Positions 17,184 to 25,101 of a stretch of DNA of 64,000 nt are shown in pieces; within the stretch, counting starts at the first letter, position 1, and each line of letters opens with the position of its first letter. Below the pieces are notes generated by a model that was not told the origin of the DNA, did not search any database, and saw nothing but the letters and a program-made list of their open reading frames with translations. Location: positions 9,008 to 73,007 of the forward strand of contig CALKPL010000001.1 in NCBI GenBank assembly GCA_937991645.1, given 5' to 3'. The translations under genes and the position numbers were made by a program. Origin of the DNA: UMGS1783 sp900555065. Its GTDB lineage: Bacteria > Bacillota > Clostridia > Oscillospirales > UMGS1783.

Positions 17184-17219
17184 AAACAAGCGCAGGCATT
17201 TGGCCTGCGCTTGTTTTTT
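17184..17219 (+). terminator. Second terminator behind the RNA gene
   Basis: Perfect 14-bp stem (17184-17197 with 17203-17216) and a run of six Ts on the plus strand. It may also help end the minus-strand XRE transcript, whose stop codon lies at 17325. Confidence 0.75.
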
Positions 17220-17324
17220 ATGTCGACGTCCTGCCGGACTGGCGAACCGCGGCCCCCCCCGGCGGGCCGCGGCCTGCGTCCCGCCGGAACGGGAACAGCG
17301 GCCTTCCGGGCTGGGGGACGGCTT

Positions 17325-17549
17325 TTATTTTTTTGGAAAGGGCTTTCTCTCATCGCTGACGCCGGTAATATAATCCATATTCACATTGTAGAATCTTGCC
17401 AGAACAATAAGACTTTCAACTGGGATACGGGTTTTCCCAATCTCATAGTCAGAGTAGGTTTTTTGCTGCACGCCTGTTAAACTCGCTACTGCTGTTTGAT
17501 TCAATTGTTTTTCCTCGCGTAAATTTCTAATTCGATTATGATACGTCAT
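17325..17549 (-). CDS. Small XRE-family HTH protein (1 of 4)
   Basis: 74-aa Cro/CI-type DNA-binding protein consisting of the HTH domain alone: RIRNLREEKQLNQTAVASLT, then QQKTYSDYEIGKTRIPVESL and LARFYNVNMDYITGVSDERK. The ending 'MDYITGVSD..PFPK' is shared with the three neighbours. Its start is 2 nt after the stop of the upstream paralogue at 17552, so they form an operon. No effector domain is present. Confidence 0.9.
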   Translation of the reverse strand: MTYHNRIRNLREEKQLNQTAVASLTGVQQKTYSDYEIGKTRIPVESLIVLARFYNVNMDYITGVSDERKPFPKK

Positions 17550-17551
17550 TA

Positions 17552-17785
17552 TTACGAATCTTCCTTCCCTGCAAATTCATTTCTGATATCACTTACGCCG
17601 CAAATATAATTCATACTGACATTGTAATGCTTTGCCAAAATGATAAGACTTTCAACCGGAATGCTTATTCTTCCGCTCTCATAATGAGCATATGTTTTTT
17701 CCGCAACCGGCAATAACTTTGATACTGCTTTTTGCGTTAAATTATTTTCCTCACGCAAAGCACGAATACGTTCACAATACGTCAT
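17552..17785 (-). CDS. Small XRE-family HTH protein (2 of 4)
   Basis: 77-aa HTH-only paralogue: RIRALREENNLTQKAVSKLL, AEKTYAHYESGRISIPVESL, LAKHYNVSMNYICGVSDIRN. First gene of the minus-strand pair, divergent from the copy at 18115 across an AT-rich region that carries repeats. Closest in sequence to the other three small regulators here. Confidence 0.9.
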   Translation of the reverse strand: MTYCERIRALREENNLTQKAVSKLLPVAEKTYAHYESGRISIPVESLIILAKHYNVSMNYICGVSDIRNEFAGKEDS

Positions 17786-18114
17786 AATTATCCTTCTTTC
17801 TCCCAGGTGTTTCTGATCAAGTTTAGAGTTTATAACTTTAGAGTTTATAACTATAAAATCAACACAAGAATTTTTTATTCGATATAATTATAAATGCGTA
17901 ACAGGTTACTATAAGCTTTTCCATTTAGGTTTCATTATACCATGTGATAGGGGATATTCCACTAAAGATGATATAAATAGGATTCACTTATTATTTATAT
18001 TTATTATATCACAAGGTGGTATTGCTCTAAAATACATATATCCAAAAACACCTATCTTTTTTTCAATAACTTTTTGTCATTATCATACACGTTGAGGCGA
18101 AATGAGGGGAAAAT
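17786..18114. promoter_or_regulatory. Divergent AT-rich regulatory region with repeats
   Basis: 329 bp between divergent XRE genes. TTTAGAGTTTATAAC occurs as two tandem copies (17822-17836, 17837-17851). A palindrome GTAAC-AG-GTTAC lies at 17898-17909. TGTGATA (17943-17949) and TATCACA (18007-18013) form a spaced inverted pair. These are plausible operators for the flanking regulators. It is far more AT-rich than the surroundings. Confidence 0.55.
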
Positions 18115-18339
18115 ATGACCTATAACGAGCGTATTCGCGCTTTAAGGGAAGACAATGATTTGAGTCAAACAAAAATCGCTTCTATATTGTTTGTTGCACA
18201 AAAGACATACTCCGACTATGAGGGCGGAGAAATCCGCATTCCGATTGACAGCTTAATTACGCTCGCAAAATACTACAACGTCAGCATGGACTATATCAGC
18301 GGCGTAAGCGACATCAAAAACGAATTCCCCAAAGCCTGA
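18115..18339 (+). CDS. Small XRE-family HTH protein (3 of 4)
   Basis: 74-aa HTH-only protein: RIRALREDNDLSQTKIASIL, AQKTYSDYEGGEIRIPIDSL, LAKYYNVSMDYISGVSDIKN, ending NEFPKA. Very similar to the divergent genes at 17325 and 17552, indicating recent duplication and inversion. Followed 17 nt later by a fourth paralogue. Confidence 0.9.
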   Translation: MTYNERIRALREDNDLSQTKIASILFVAQKTYSDYEGGEIRIPIDSLITLAKYYNVSMDYISGVSDIKNEFPKA

Positions 18340-18356
18340 CGGATCGGAGGCGGACC

Positions 18357-18578
18357 GTGGTATTTCCAAGAATCAGGCAGCTGCGGCTGGAACGCGGCCT
18401 GGAGCCGGCGCAGATGGCGGAAACGCTCCAAATGAGCCTGCGCGTATATGCAGCGTACGAGTCCGGCGCGCGGCCGCTGGACGTGGACACGCTGACCGCG
18501 CTCGCGCGCTTCTACGACGTGAGCACAGACTACATTGCGAGCATAACAGACCAGCGGGACCCCTACCCGAAACGCTGA
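18357..18578 (+). CDS. Small XRE-family HTH protein (4 of 4), diverged copy
   Basis: 73-aa HTH protein starting with GTG after GGAGG. RIRQLRLERGLEPAQMAETL, LRVYAAYESGARPLDVDTLT, ARFYDVSTDYIASITDQRDP. Same frame-wide pattern as the other three but GC-rich like the chromosome, so an older resident copy. It shares the operon of the gene at 18115. Confidence 0.88.
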   Translation: MVFPRIRQLRLERGLEPAQMAETLQMSLRVYAAYESGARPLDVDTLTALARFYDVSTDYIASITDQRDPYPKR

Positions 18579-18590
18579 GCCTTTGTTCCC

Positions 18591-18710
18591 GCAGCGCTGT
18601 CCGCAGAGAGGTGCGTAACCCCCCGCCAGGACTGACAGGCCCTCCGGCTCCGTATACGGCGGCCCCGCTGGACGCCGGCGGAAAACGCACCCCTCTGCGG
18701 ACGGCGCTGC
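18591..18710. repeat. Large inverted repeat (26-bp arms) between XRE gene and rpmB
   Basis: Arms 18591-18616 and 18685-18710 are complementary at 24 of 26 positions. The 68-nt loop holds further pairs (CCGTATACGG; CCGCC/GGCGG). No U-run follows on either strand, so it is not a standard terminator. It may be a structured RNA, a cruciform or a palindromic element; no gene lies inside. Confidence 0.65.
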
Positions 18711-18772
18711 CAAAACTGAACCGCACTTCCCAAAATTGAACGACGCGACAAAAAAAGAAAAAAACGCGCAAA

Positions 18773-18812
18773 ATATAAGCGAGGCCCATCTTTCGATGAG
18801 CCTCGCTTATAT
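18773..18812 (-). terminator. Terminator of the rpmB transcript
   Basis: 13-bp stem ATATAAGCGAGGC / GCCTCGCTTATAT with an inner CATC-TTTC-GATG helix. On the minus strand it is followed by TTTTGCGCG and a run of seven Ts. The 150 nt between rpmB and this site show no gene. Confidence 0.7.
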
Positions 18813-18969
18813 CAGGGTGATGATATAAATAAGACCTGACCTTTCGGTCGGCCGGGTCCCCAAGAGGAACGGGCCGCGCCGCAAACCGACTGCGGACCAT
18901 GGGTGGAGACAGCCGTCTCCGGTGAGACGCCGGGCAAAACCCGCTACCGGACATCCTTTCTACGACGCA

Positions 18970-19158
18970 TCAAACGGCGCGCTGGACCTTACCGGAACGC
19001 AGGCACCTTGTGCAGGCGTACACATGTTTGGGAGAGCCGTTTACAACCGCTTTTACACGCTGTATGTTCGGGCGATATACTCTATTCGAGCGCCTGTGCG
19101 AATGGGACACTTTGATTCCAAACGCCACGCTTTTACCGCAAATATCACACTTCGCCAT
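18970..19158 (-). CDS. rpmB: 50S ribosomal protein L28
   Basis: 62-aa ribosomal protein. MAKCDICGKSVAFGIKVSHS, then SNRVYRPNIQRVKAV and CTRCLRSGKV. It keeps two CxxC pairs (CDIC, CTRC), the zinc-ribbon form of L28. AGGAGG lies before the ATG; the open frame further upstream is leader and promoter. Monocistronic with its own promoter. Confidence 0.97.
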   Translation of the reverse strand: MAKCDICGKSVAFGIKVSHSHRRSNRVYRPNIQRVKAVVNGSPKHVYACTRCLRSGKVQRAV

Positions 19159-19242
19159 CACTACACCTCCTATGGCCTCAAACCCCTGTGAATCTTGAAA
19201 GCTGAAGGCCCGACAACTATTCTGGTATGCATTTATGGTAGG

Positions 19243-19271
19243 ATTATACCACATCGAAAGCAAAAAAGCAA
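19243..19271 (-). promoter_or_regulatory. Promoter of rpmB
   Basis: Minus strand: TTGCTT (19271-19266), 17-bp spacer, TATAAT (19248-19243). Confidence 0.65.
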
Positions 19272-19346
19272 CAGTTAAAAAAAACTTTTCTTGCAAAAAA
19301 CAAATACACATAGGGTTTTTATGTTCTTTTGCCGGGCAATCTTAAC

Positions 19347-20468
19347 TCATCTACCACCGAAACGCCCCATCAGGTCGCGCGCCTGCGCGTCCGATTCGCA
19401 CGCGATGACATACAGCATGCCCTCCGGGTCCAGCTTATCCAGCATAATATCCAATTCGTCCGGCTGCAGAACAACCTGAACGACCTTGCCGGCTTTCTGG
19501 ATTTCTGAGAGCAGATCGATCCAATGCGACGCGGTCGGGTTCCCCGCGCCGAACTGCCACTGTATTCCGCTTATTTCGTCCGTATCGAGCAAATCATCCA
19601 GATGCCGCAGCGCCTCCCGGCCATCCAGATGGAAAATGCTCTTGTCAAAATACGCTGCTTCCTTCCGGATCATCGGCAGGGCGATATCACGGAACATATC
19701 CCTGGAAATCATCGTCATCACGTCGCAGGAAATCGTGTGCCACTTTCCCGGGTACCATGCGCCCATCCAGTTGGACGTCCCACACTGGTGCTGCTGCGTC
19801 ATGGCATAGAGCTTCTCATACAGGCCCTTGAATATCTCCCACTGCGCATCCAGTGCACGCTTCACCATGTCCGGAGAGTCATAGAACTCCATGCAAAGTT
19901 CTTCCGGCCCGACCAATGCGCCCAGGGTATCCAGCCCGGGGTGGATATCCACCATACCGACAAGATAATCCCCGTTTCCGTCATCCACATATGCCCGGGT
20001 CATATCATATACGACTTTCCACCACTTCTCGTCTTCCGCCATTTTTATGCAATCCGCTTCCAGTGAGGCAAACGGATGCTCACACCATGTGCCCGTCGCC
20101 GTCAGTTCCATGGGACATCCCAGTATGGCGGCGAATATCTCCGCACCAAGGTCAGGAAACAGCAGCGGATAGGCTTCGCCATAAAACGCCGTCCGTTCAA
20201 ACGCGTTGCGCGCAAACTTGATCTTATTCTGCGCATTCAGCCAGCGCGTCTCCAGCTGCTGCGGTTGCCTTTCCACCTGGCTCGGAAAAACATAGTGCGA
20301 CAGACTCCAGTTCAGCGGCGTTTCCGTTGACTGATAGGGTATGATATTCTCTTTGTCCGCGCTGTTTTTCGGCGCTGTCACCCACAGCAGGGGCCGATCG
20401 TGATTCTCTCGGTTCCAGTACTGCATGTATCTGTCTTTTATCGTTTCCCAGTTCTCTACGTATTTCAT
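19347..20468 (-). CDS. UroD/MetE-like superfamily protein
   Basis: 373-aa cytoplasmic protein with the TIM-barrel pattern of uroporphyrinogen decarboxylase / corrinoid methyltransferase-like proteins. Visible stretches are DIHPGLDTLGALVGPEELCM, KWHTISCDVMTMISRDMF, FHLDGREALRHLDDLL and GIQWQFGAGNPTASHWIDLL. It is not a haem-pathway UroD (no N-terminal RQAGR-type motif). No corrinoid protein is adjacent. It follows a DapA-like gene by 61 bp in the same direction, suggesting a small catabolic operon of unknown substrate. Confidence 0.65.
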   Translation of the reverse strand: MKYVENWETIKDRYMQYWNRENHDRPLLWVTAPKNSADKENIIPYQSTETPLNWSLSHYVFPSQVERQPQQLETRWLNAQNKIKFARNAFERTAFYGEAYPLLFPDLGAEIFAAILGCPMELTATGTWCEHPFASLEADCIKMAEDEKWWKVVYDMTRAYVDDGNGDYLVGMVDIHPGLDTLGALVGPEELCMEFYDSPDMVKRALDAQWEIFKGLYEKLYAMTQQHQCGTSNWMGAWYPGKWHTISCDVMTMISRDMFRDIALPMIRKEAAYFDKSIFHLDGREALRHLDDLLDTDEISGIQWQFGAGNPTASHWIDLLSEIQKAGKVVQVVLQPDELDIMLDKLDPEGMLYVIACESDAQARDLMGRFGGR

Positions 20469-20529
20469 TTAGAATCTCCAAATTATAAAGTATTGTTTTT
20501 CGTTTCGTTTGCATTGCCCTTCTGTACCA

Positions 20530-21450
20530 TTAAAACCAGTGCGGCAAAAGCTGCTTCATTCTGTCCCTGTACTCTTCAAACAGCTCGTCGCTGAAGCATT
20601 CATACGGCGGATACAGACGCAGCGGATAGTCGGGAATGCTCATTTTCAGCCACATTTTATCATACGCGCCGTCGATTCGATCCATTGGGAACAACTCGGC
20701 CATGAGCTGGTCCGCTTTCTGAATCTCCTTGTCAATTTCCGTGCAGAGGGCTATGTCCTTGCGCAGGCCGGCCTCATAGAAATCGATCGTGCGCCGGTAG
20801 CTGCAGGAGATTGTGGACGGCATGAAGCTCGGGTCAAAGTACAGGTTCGCATACGTCCACGCATAGTCCAGATAGTACTCTACCATGGAAAGCGGCGTCT
20901 CCAGCGCAGCCGAATACCGCGCGTCCACATACGCGTGCCCGCCCTGCTTGACCGCAACCAGGTTGGGGTTCTTCTCCTCCAGCACTTTCAGGTCCGGCGG
21001 CAAAAGACGCGTTGTGCTGCGAATGGTGTTGTACAAAATAAAGTTGCAGTCACGGTGCGCGGCGCACAGACGGTTGACAAAGTCATACGATTCAACCGGG
21101 CTGCGCAGCACGCCCCACGACGGCAGGGCGAACATGAAGCCCTTGATTCCGATCGCCTTGAGCGCGCTGACGCGCTCGATCATCTCCGCGAGAGACAGGC
21201 CGATCAGGCCCACAAAATAATGGTGCGAATAGCCCTTCATCTGATCGGCAAACAGCTTCGCCGTGTCCAGAAGCATCTCTCGGCTAAACGCATGCCCCTC
21301 CGACGCGGTGCAGCCGAAATACAGCGCGAATTTGTCATAGCTCTTTATAAGGTCTATCGCGTTGACAAACGAATCCTTGTCAAACGAATAATCCGCCTTC
21401 CATGCAGGAGGGATAACGGTGATAGGATCTGTGCTGAATCTTTTTCCCAT
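20530..21450 (-). CDS. Dihydrodipicolinate synthase family (DapA/NanA-type) aldolase
   Basis: 306-aa class I aldolase of the DapA/N-acetylneuraminate lyase superfamily. NFILYNTIRSTTR carries the conserved Tyr, and NLVAVKQGGHAYVD the Schiff-base Lys. YFGCTASEGHAFSREM replaces the usual GTTGE segment (here GCTASEG). No lysine-pathway genes are near, so it more likely acts on a sugar acid or keto acid. Start at ATG 21450 (AAGG upstream); an earlier ATG would put the ribosome site inside the gene. Confidence 0.75.
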   Translation of the reverse strand: MGKRFSTDPITVIPPAWKADYSFDKDSFVNAIDLIKSYDKFALYFGCTASEGHAFSREMLLDTAKLFADQMKGYSHHYFVGLIGLSLAEMIERVSALKAIGIKGFMFALPSWGVLRSPVESYDFVNRLCAAHRDCNFILYNTIRSTTRLLPPDLKVLEEKNPNLVAVKQGGHAYVDARYSAALETPLSMVEYYLDYAWTYANLYFDPSFMPSTISCSYRRTIDFYEAGLRKDIALCTEIDKEIQKADQLMAELFPMDRIDGAYDKMWLKMSIPDYPLRLYPPYECFSDELFEEYRDRMKQLLPHWF

Positions 21451-21536
21451 GAGACTACCTTCTTTAATATATATTTTTTTCATGTTAACACTCTTTGCCA
21501 TAAAATACAACCTTTTTATTTTATAAGAAAATATAT

Positions 21537-21565
21537 TTGTATACCGGGCTGTTTTATAGTATAAT
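21537..21565 (+). promoter_or_regulatory. Promoter of the hprK operon
   Basis: TTGTAT (21537-21542), 17-bp spacer, TATAAT (21560-21565). Confidence 0.65.
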
Positions 21566-21648
21566 AAATATAAATAACTGGCGGCAAACGCCGGGTGCTC
21601 GCGCCCGCAAACGGATATGCGCTATCCGCCCCGAAAGGAGCCTGCCGA

Positions 21649-22584
21649 TTGGACAAAAAATTTACCATTCCCGTTAAAAAAATCCTGCGTGAGATTCCCA
21701 TGGAGCACATTTACATCCCGCGGGGCGGGTTCGACCTGCCGGTTTCCAGCACCGATCTCAACCGGCCCAGTCTGCAGCTGACCGGGTTCTTCGCCTACTT
21801 TGACAACCGCCGCATTCAGCTATTCGGACGGGTGGAGATGGCCTACCTCGCAACGCTGGACTCCGACGCGCGCAAAGAGGCGGTGCGCGGCGTGTTCAAG
21901 CGGCGCATCCCGCTTGTCATTGTGACGCGGGGCATGGATATTTTCCCGGAGATGCTTGAACTCGCCAAGGAATACGGCGTGACGCTCGTGCGCAGCCAGG
22001 ACGCGACTTCCTACGTTACGTCCACGCTCAACGCCTATCTCAACAAGGAGCTTGCGCCCCGAATCACCATTCACGGCGGTCTGGTCGAGGTCTATGGCCA
22101 GGGGATCCTGCTGCGCGGCGACAGCGGCATCGGCAAGAGCGAGACTGCGATCGAACTGATCAAGCGCGGACACAGGCTGATCGCCGACGACGCGGTGGAG
22201 ATCAAGCGCGTATCCAGCATCACCCTGCTCGGCAGCGCGCCCGCCATTATCCGCCACTTTATCGAGCTGCGCGGCATCGGCGTGGTCAATGTCCAAAACC
22301 TGTTCGGCATGGGCGCAATCAAGGAAGTGGAAAAAATAGACCTTGTTATTGAACTTGAAAACTGGGTCGAAAACAAACAGTACGACCGGTTCGGCCTCGA
22401 ACACCAGGAGACGGAAATCCTGGGCCTGAAGGTGCCCATGCTCACCGTACCGGTGCGGCCCGGGCGGAACCTTGCCGTCGTTATCGAAGTCGCGGCGATG
22501 AACCAGCGCCAGCGCATGCTCGGCTATGACGCTGCGATTGAACTGAACAAAAGACTACTCAGCAATTTTAAGGAGAACGCATGA
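21649..22584 (+). CDS. hprK: HPr kinase/phosphorylase
   Basis: 311-aa bifunctional enzyme that phosphorylates and dephosphorylates Ser46 of HPr, the switch for CcpA-dependent catabolite control. Walker A GDSGIGKSETAIEL at about residues 155-170, ADDAVEIKRV, and the HprK signature ELRGIGVVNVQNLFGMGAI. Full family length. Start is TTG, 8 nt after AAAGGAG; the residues then read as the expected N-terminus (FTIPVKKILREI). Opens the conserved hprK–murB–rapZ–whiA cluster. Confidence 0.96.
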   Translation: MDKKFTIPVKKILREIPMEHIYIPRGGFDLPVSSTDLNRPSLQLTGFFAYFDNRRIQLFGRVEMAYLATLDSDARKEAVRGVFKRRIPLVIVTRGMDIFPEMLELAKEYGVTLVRSQDATSYVTSTLNAYLNKELAPRITIHGGLVEVYGQGILLRGDSGIGKSETAIELIKRGHRLIADDAVEIKRVSSITLLGSAPAIIRHFIELRGIGVVNVQNLFGMGAIKEVEKIDLVIELENWVENKQYDRFGLEHQETEILGLKVPMLTVPVRPGRNLAVVIEVAAMNQRQRMLGYDAAIELNKRLLSNFKENA

Positions 22585-23303
22585 TCCGGATCGAAATAGA
22601 CACGCATACGCATACCTCGGCGAGCACCCATGCATATAGCACGCTGTGGGAAAACGCCGCCTGGGCCAAAAGAATCGGGCTGAAAGGCATCTGCATGACA
22701 AATCACGGACCTTCCCTGCCCGACGCGCCGCACCTGTGGCATTTCAATTCTCTGTACAATCTGCCTGAACAGATAGACGGGATCCGGCTTGTTCCGGGCA
22801 TAGAATCCAATGTGCTTGACGCGGACGGCAACCTCGACCTGCCGGTCGACCGCTGCCGCAAAAGCATTCAGCTTGTGCTCGCCGGCATCCACTTCCCCGT
22901 ATACCAGCCCGCTGATACGCAGACGCACACGCGCACATGGCTCAACGTGGCAAAAAATCCGTATGTGGACATCATCGCCCACTGCGGCGCGGAAAGGTAT
23001 GCCTTTGACTTTGAAACCGGCGTAAAGGCGTTCAAGGAATACGGCAAGGTCGTTGAAATCAACAGCCATTCGTTCCATGTGCGCCAAGGCAGCACCAAAA
23101 ACTGTTACGAAATCGCAAGGCTCTGCAAAAAATACGAAGTGCCGGTCGTGCTCTCGTCCGACGCGCACTTCTGTACCAGCGTCGGCGACGTGGCGGACGC
23201 CATCCTCTGCGCCGAGGCCGCTGGCATTCCGGAAAAACAGATACTCAACGCTTCGCTTGACGCTTTCCTCGATTTTCTGCAGCAGCGGCAGCCACTACAA
23301 TAA
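22581..23303 (+). CDS. PHP-domain phosphatase (YcdX-like)
   Basis: 240-aa PHP-fold metal phosphohydrolase. Metal-binding motifs: DTHTHTSASTHAYST, TNHGPSLPDAPHLWHF, PGIESNV, AHCG and SSDAHFCTSVGD. Single domain with no polymerase attached, unlike dnaE downstream. Overlaps hprK by 4 bp (ATGA). Likely a phosphoesterase with trinuclear metal centre; substrate unknown. Confidence 0.88.
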   Translation: MIRIEIDTHTHTSASTHAYSTLWENAAWAKRIGLKGICMTNHGPSLPDAPHLWHFNSLYNLPEQIDGIRLVPGIESNVLDADGNLDLPVDRCRKSIQLVLAGIHFPVYQPADTQTHTRTWLNVAKNPYVDIIAHCGAERYAFDFETGVKAFKEYGKVVEINSHSFHVRQGSTKNCYEIARLCKKYEVPVVLSSDAHFCTSVGDVADAILCAEAAGIPEKQILNASLDAFLDFLQQRQPLQ

Positions 23304-23325
23304 AACATCACGGAGGAACATTCCG

Positions 23326-24237
23326 ATGGTTGACCTCAGATATGTTATCGACTACCTCGCTTATAACGGCATTTTCTACCTTGTCAATGAGCCCATGCAG
23401 CGGCACACCACCTTCCAGATCGGCGGCGTGGCAGACGTCGTCGCCTACCCCACGCGCCGGCGTGAAATCTGCGATCTGACCCGTATCTGCAAAACGACGG
23501 ACACGCCGCTGACCGTGATCGGCAACGGCTCGAATATCCTTGTGCGCGACAAGGGCGTGCGCGGCCTTGTCATTATGACCGACCGCCTGCGCCGCGTTTC
23601 CGTCTCCGGTACGAACACCATTGAGGCCTGGGCCGGCGCGCCCATCGCTAAGGCCGCAAATCTCGCCCGCAACTACTCGCTCGCCGGGCTTGAGTTCGCC
23701 TACGGCATACCCGGCACCGTCGGCGGCGCGGTGTACATGAACGCGGGCGCGTACAACCGGAACATGGACAACGTCGTCACCGAGACCGAATATGTCGACG
23801 ACGAGGGGCGGCTTAAAACCATGAAGGGGGAGGAACATCAGTTCGGCTACCGCAAAAGCGTATTCCGCGATACTAACTTCGTTATTGTCAAAACCGTGCT
23901 GACCCTGACCGAGGGCGACAGCACTGAAATCACGGCCAAGATGAATGAGTATACCCGTCTGCGCGCTGAAAAACAACCGCTCGACATGCCCAGCGCCGGC
24001 AGCGTTTTCAAGCGACCGCCCGGATTCTTTGCCGGTAGGCTCGTTGAGGACAGCGGCATGAAGGGCTATCAGATCGGCGGCGCGCGCGTCAGCGACAAGC
24101 ACGCCGGCTTTATCGTAAACACCGGCAACGCCACCTGCGGCGACGTGATCCGCCTGATCGAAACCATTCGTGAAGCCGTTTTCCGCAAGTTCGGCGTGGA
24201 GCTGGAATCGGAAATTCGGGTAATAGGAGAAGCCTAA
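23326..24237 (+). CDS. murB: UDP-N-acetylenolpyruvoylglucosamine reductase
   Basis: 303-aa FAD enzyme completing UDP-MurNAc synthesis for peptidoglycan. FAD-binding part: HTTFQIGGVADVVAYP, VIGNGSNILVRDKGV, EFAYGIPGTVGGAVYMNAGA. The catalytic Ser lies in PSAGSVFKRPPGFFAG; GGARVSDKHAGFIVN closes the site. ATG chosen with CGGAGG upstream; 22 nt after the PHP gene. Confidence 0.97.
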   Translation: MVDLRYVIDYLAYNGIFYLVNEPMQRHTTFQIGGVADVVAYPTRRREICDLTRICKTTDTPLTVIGNGSNILVRDKGVRGLVIMTDRLRRVSVSGTNTIEAWAGAPIAKAANLARNYSLAGLEFAYGIPGTVGGAVYMNAGAYNRNMDNVVTETEYVDDEGRLKTMKGEEHQFGYRKSVFRDTNFVIVKTVLTLTEGDSTEITAKMNEYTRLRAEKQPLDMPSAGSVFKRPPGFFAGRLVEDSGMKGYQIGGARVSDKHAGFIVNTGNATCGDVIRLIETIREAVFRKFGVELESEIRVIGEA

Positions 24238-25101
24238 GTGGAACTCATTATTGTCACCGGCATATCCGGCGCGGGAAAGAGCAAAACGCTCGACCTGCTT
24301 GAGGATATCGGCTATTACTGCGTGGACAACATACCTCCCGACCTCATCCCTAAATTTGCGGAATTGTGCCGCGGGCAGCAGGGCGGGATGGACAAGGTCG
24401 CCATCGGCGCGGACGTGCGCACCGTACAGAACTTTCAGGCGCTGCGCGACGCCATCGCCGCGTTCAGCCCCGATGTGCGCTGCCGCGTCATCCTCGTCGA
24501 CGCGTCGACCGCCGTACTGATCAAGCGGTTCCAGGAGACGCGGCGCAAGCATCCGCTCGCGGGCAAGGTGGAGGGGCCGATTGAGGACCTGATCAAATAT
24601 GAACGACGGCTGCTTGAGCCGATGTTCTCCATCGCCGACTTTATCATCGATACGTCTACGACGACAACGGCGCAGCTCTGGAACATCCTGATTGCCTATC
24701 TTCTGGGCAAGGAACGCGAGCTGGAGATACAGATCGTCTCCTTCGGGTACCGGGGCGGGCTGCCGCCTGAGGCGGACATGGTGTTCGACATGCGCTGCCT
24801 CGAAAATCCTTACTATGTTGACGAACTGCGGGACCTGACGGGGCTGGACGCGCGTATCGAACGCTTTGTGCTCGACGCGGACGGGACCATGGACTACCTG
24901 CGCCGGATTCTGGACCTGATTCAATCCAAGCTGCCCCGCTTCTCCCGCGAGGGGCGCGGCACGCTCGTGGTCGGAATCGGCTGCACGGGCGGGCGGCACC
25001 GTTCGGTCGTCGCTGCGCGCTGGCTGGCCGACAGGCTGCGTGAAGCGGGCGGGAACGTCGTGCTCCGGCACCGGGATATCCGGGAGGGATCGGGAAAATG
25101 A
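24238..25101 (+). CDS. rapZ: RNase adapter / nucleotide-binding protein RapZ (YvcJ)
   Basis: 287-aa P-loop protein. Walker A GISGAGKSKTLDLLEDIGYY, then DNIPPDLIP; the C-terminal domain has SFGYRGGLPPEADMVFDMR and GIGCTGGRHRSVV. In E. coli RapZ adapts RNase E to GlmZ; in Firmicutes the homologue YvcJ has an unclear role, tied to cell wall or competence. GTG start directly after the murB stop. Confidence 0.95.
   Translation: MELIIVTGISGAGKSKTLDLLEDIGYYCVDNIPPDLIPKFAELCRGQQGGMDKVAIGADVRTVQNFQALRDAIAAFSPDVRCRVILVDASTAVLIKRFQETRRKHPLAGKVEGPIEDLIKYERRLLEPMFSIADFIIDTSTTTTAQLWNILIAYLLGKERELEIQIVSFGYRGGLPPEADMVFDMRCLENPYYVDELRDLTGLDARIERFVLDADGTMDYLRRILDLIQSKLPRFSREGRGTLVVGIGCTGGRHRSVVAARWLADRLREAGGNVVLRHRDIREGSGK

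Noticed and set aside
23308..25071. 587-codon minus-strand frame
   Set aside because: Antisense to murB and rapZ, no motifs, and it carries the typical composition of a mirror frame.
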